DNA of 23,293 nucleotides, from assembly GCA_964477815.1 (NCBI GenBank), contig CAYZEO010000016.1, positions 1 through 23,293 on the forward strand. The letters run 5' to 3'. The notes under the pieces were generated by a model. That model saw nothing but the letters and a program-made list of their open reading frames with translations. It was not told where the DNA came from and searched no databases. A program made the translations under genes and the position numbers. Every line of letters begins with the position of its first letter. Position 1 is the stretch's first letter. This DNA is from DAOVGZ01 sp964477815 (GTDB taxonomy: Bacteria > Babelota > Babeliae > Babelales > Vermiphilaceae). This document shows, one piece after another, positions 23,227 to 23,293 of the stretch.

Positions 23227-23275
23227 AAGAATGGGCGAAGATCGCAATTGATCTTCGCCCATTCTTTTGTTTTTT
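23227..23275 (+). terminator. long perfect hairpin with T-tract
   Basis: A 17-bp perfect stem (23227-23243 with 23250-23266) and a 6-nt loop GCAATT, followed on the plus strand by TTGTTTTTT. The core GGGCGAAGATC resembles the GGCGAAGAA arm of the 17827 terminator. No plus-strand gene visibly ends before it, so it may serve a minus-strand gene right of the window, or be bidirectional. Confidence 0.7.
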
Positions 23276-23293
23276 GAAAAAAGTTTATTTTTT

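Overview
ORGANISM. The window looks like a small-genome, host-associated Gram-negative bacterium, most likely of the candidate phylum Dependentiae (TM6). That placement is an inference. It rests on several outer-membrane-barrel-like proteins ending in Phe, many small signal-peptide proteins without recognisable domains, a deoxynucleoside kinase for nucleoside salvage, overlapping genes, and AT-rich spacers. A 16S or marker-gene tree would settle it.

LAYOUT. (1) 1-5006, minus strand: a secreted putative outer-membrane barrel protein, a secreted coiled-coil protein, the RecD2-type helicase, and the start of an N-acetylmuramoyl-L-alanine amidase-like protein that runs off the left edge and overlaps recD2. 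(2) 5263-9455, plus strand: a deoxynucleoside kinase, then a partial F-type ATP synthase operon in the order c, b-like, b, delta, alpha, with the last four genes overlapping. Subunit a is not upstream, and gamma, beta and epsilon do not follow. A tRNA-Arg(UCU), a palindromic repeat and a terminator close the unit. (3) 9560-11129: two small secreted genes with clear promoters whose -10/leader segments look like copies of each other; the second gene seems to have lost its C-terminal tail by a frameshift. (4) 11138-14642: ribulose-phosphate 3-epimerase (minus), a VOC/glyoxalase-fold protein, and groES-groEL with a strong terminator. (5) 14669-17815: two divergent outer-membrane-type genes around an intergenic region with nested inverted repeats; one is a distant paralogue of the barrel gene in region 1. 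(6) 17838-23164, minus strand: a secreted coiled-coil protein, a pentameric ligand-gated ion channel-like protein, and 18 bp downstream a 1214-residue secreted protein made of a degenerate metallophosphatase domain, a charged coiled coil and two tandem type-1 periplasmic-binding domains.

HOW IT FITS TOGETHER. Most genes are housekeeping (ATP synthase, chaperonin, epimerase, helicase, tRNA) or cell-envelope functions. The most striking locus is region 6. It pairs a neurotransmitter-receptor-type channel with a double ligand-binding receptor and has no ABC transporter genes nearby, so a ligand-sensing/ion-flux system is more likely than ordinary solute import. A second notable point is that the c subunit of the ATP synthase carries the residues typical of sodium-binding rotor rings.
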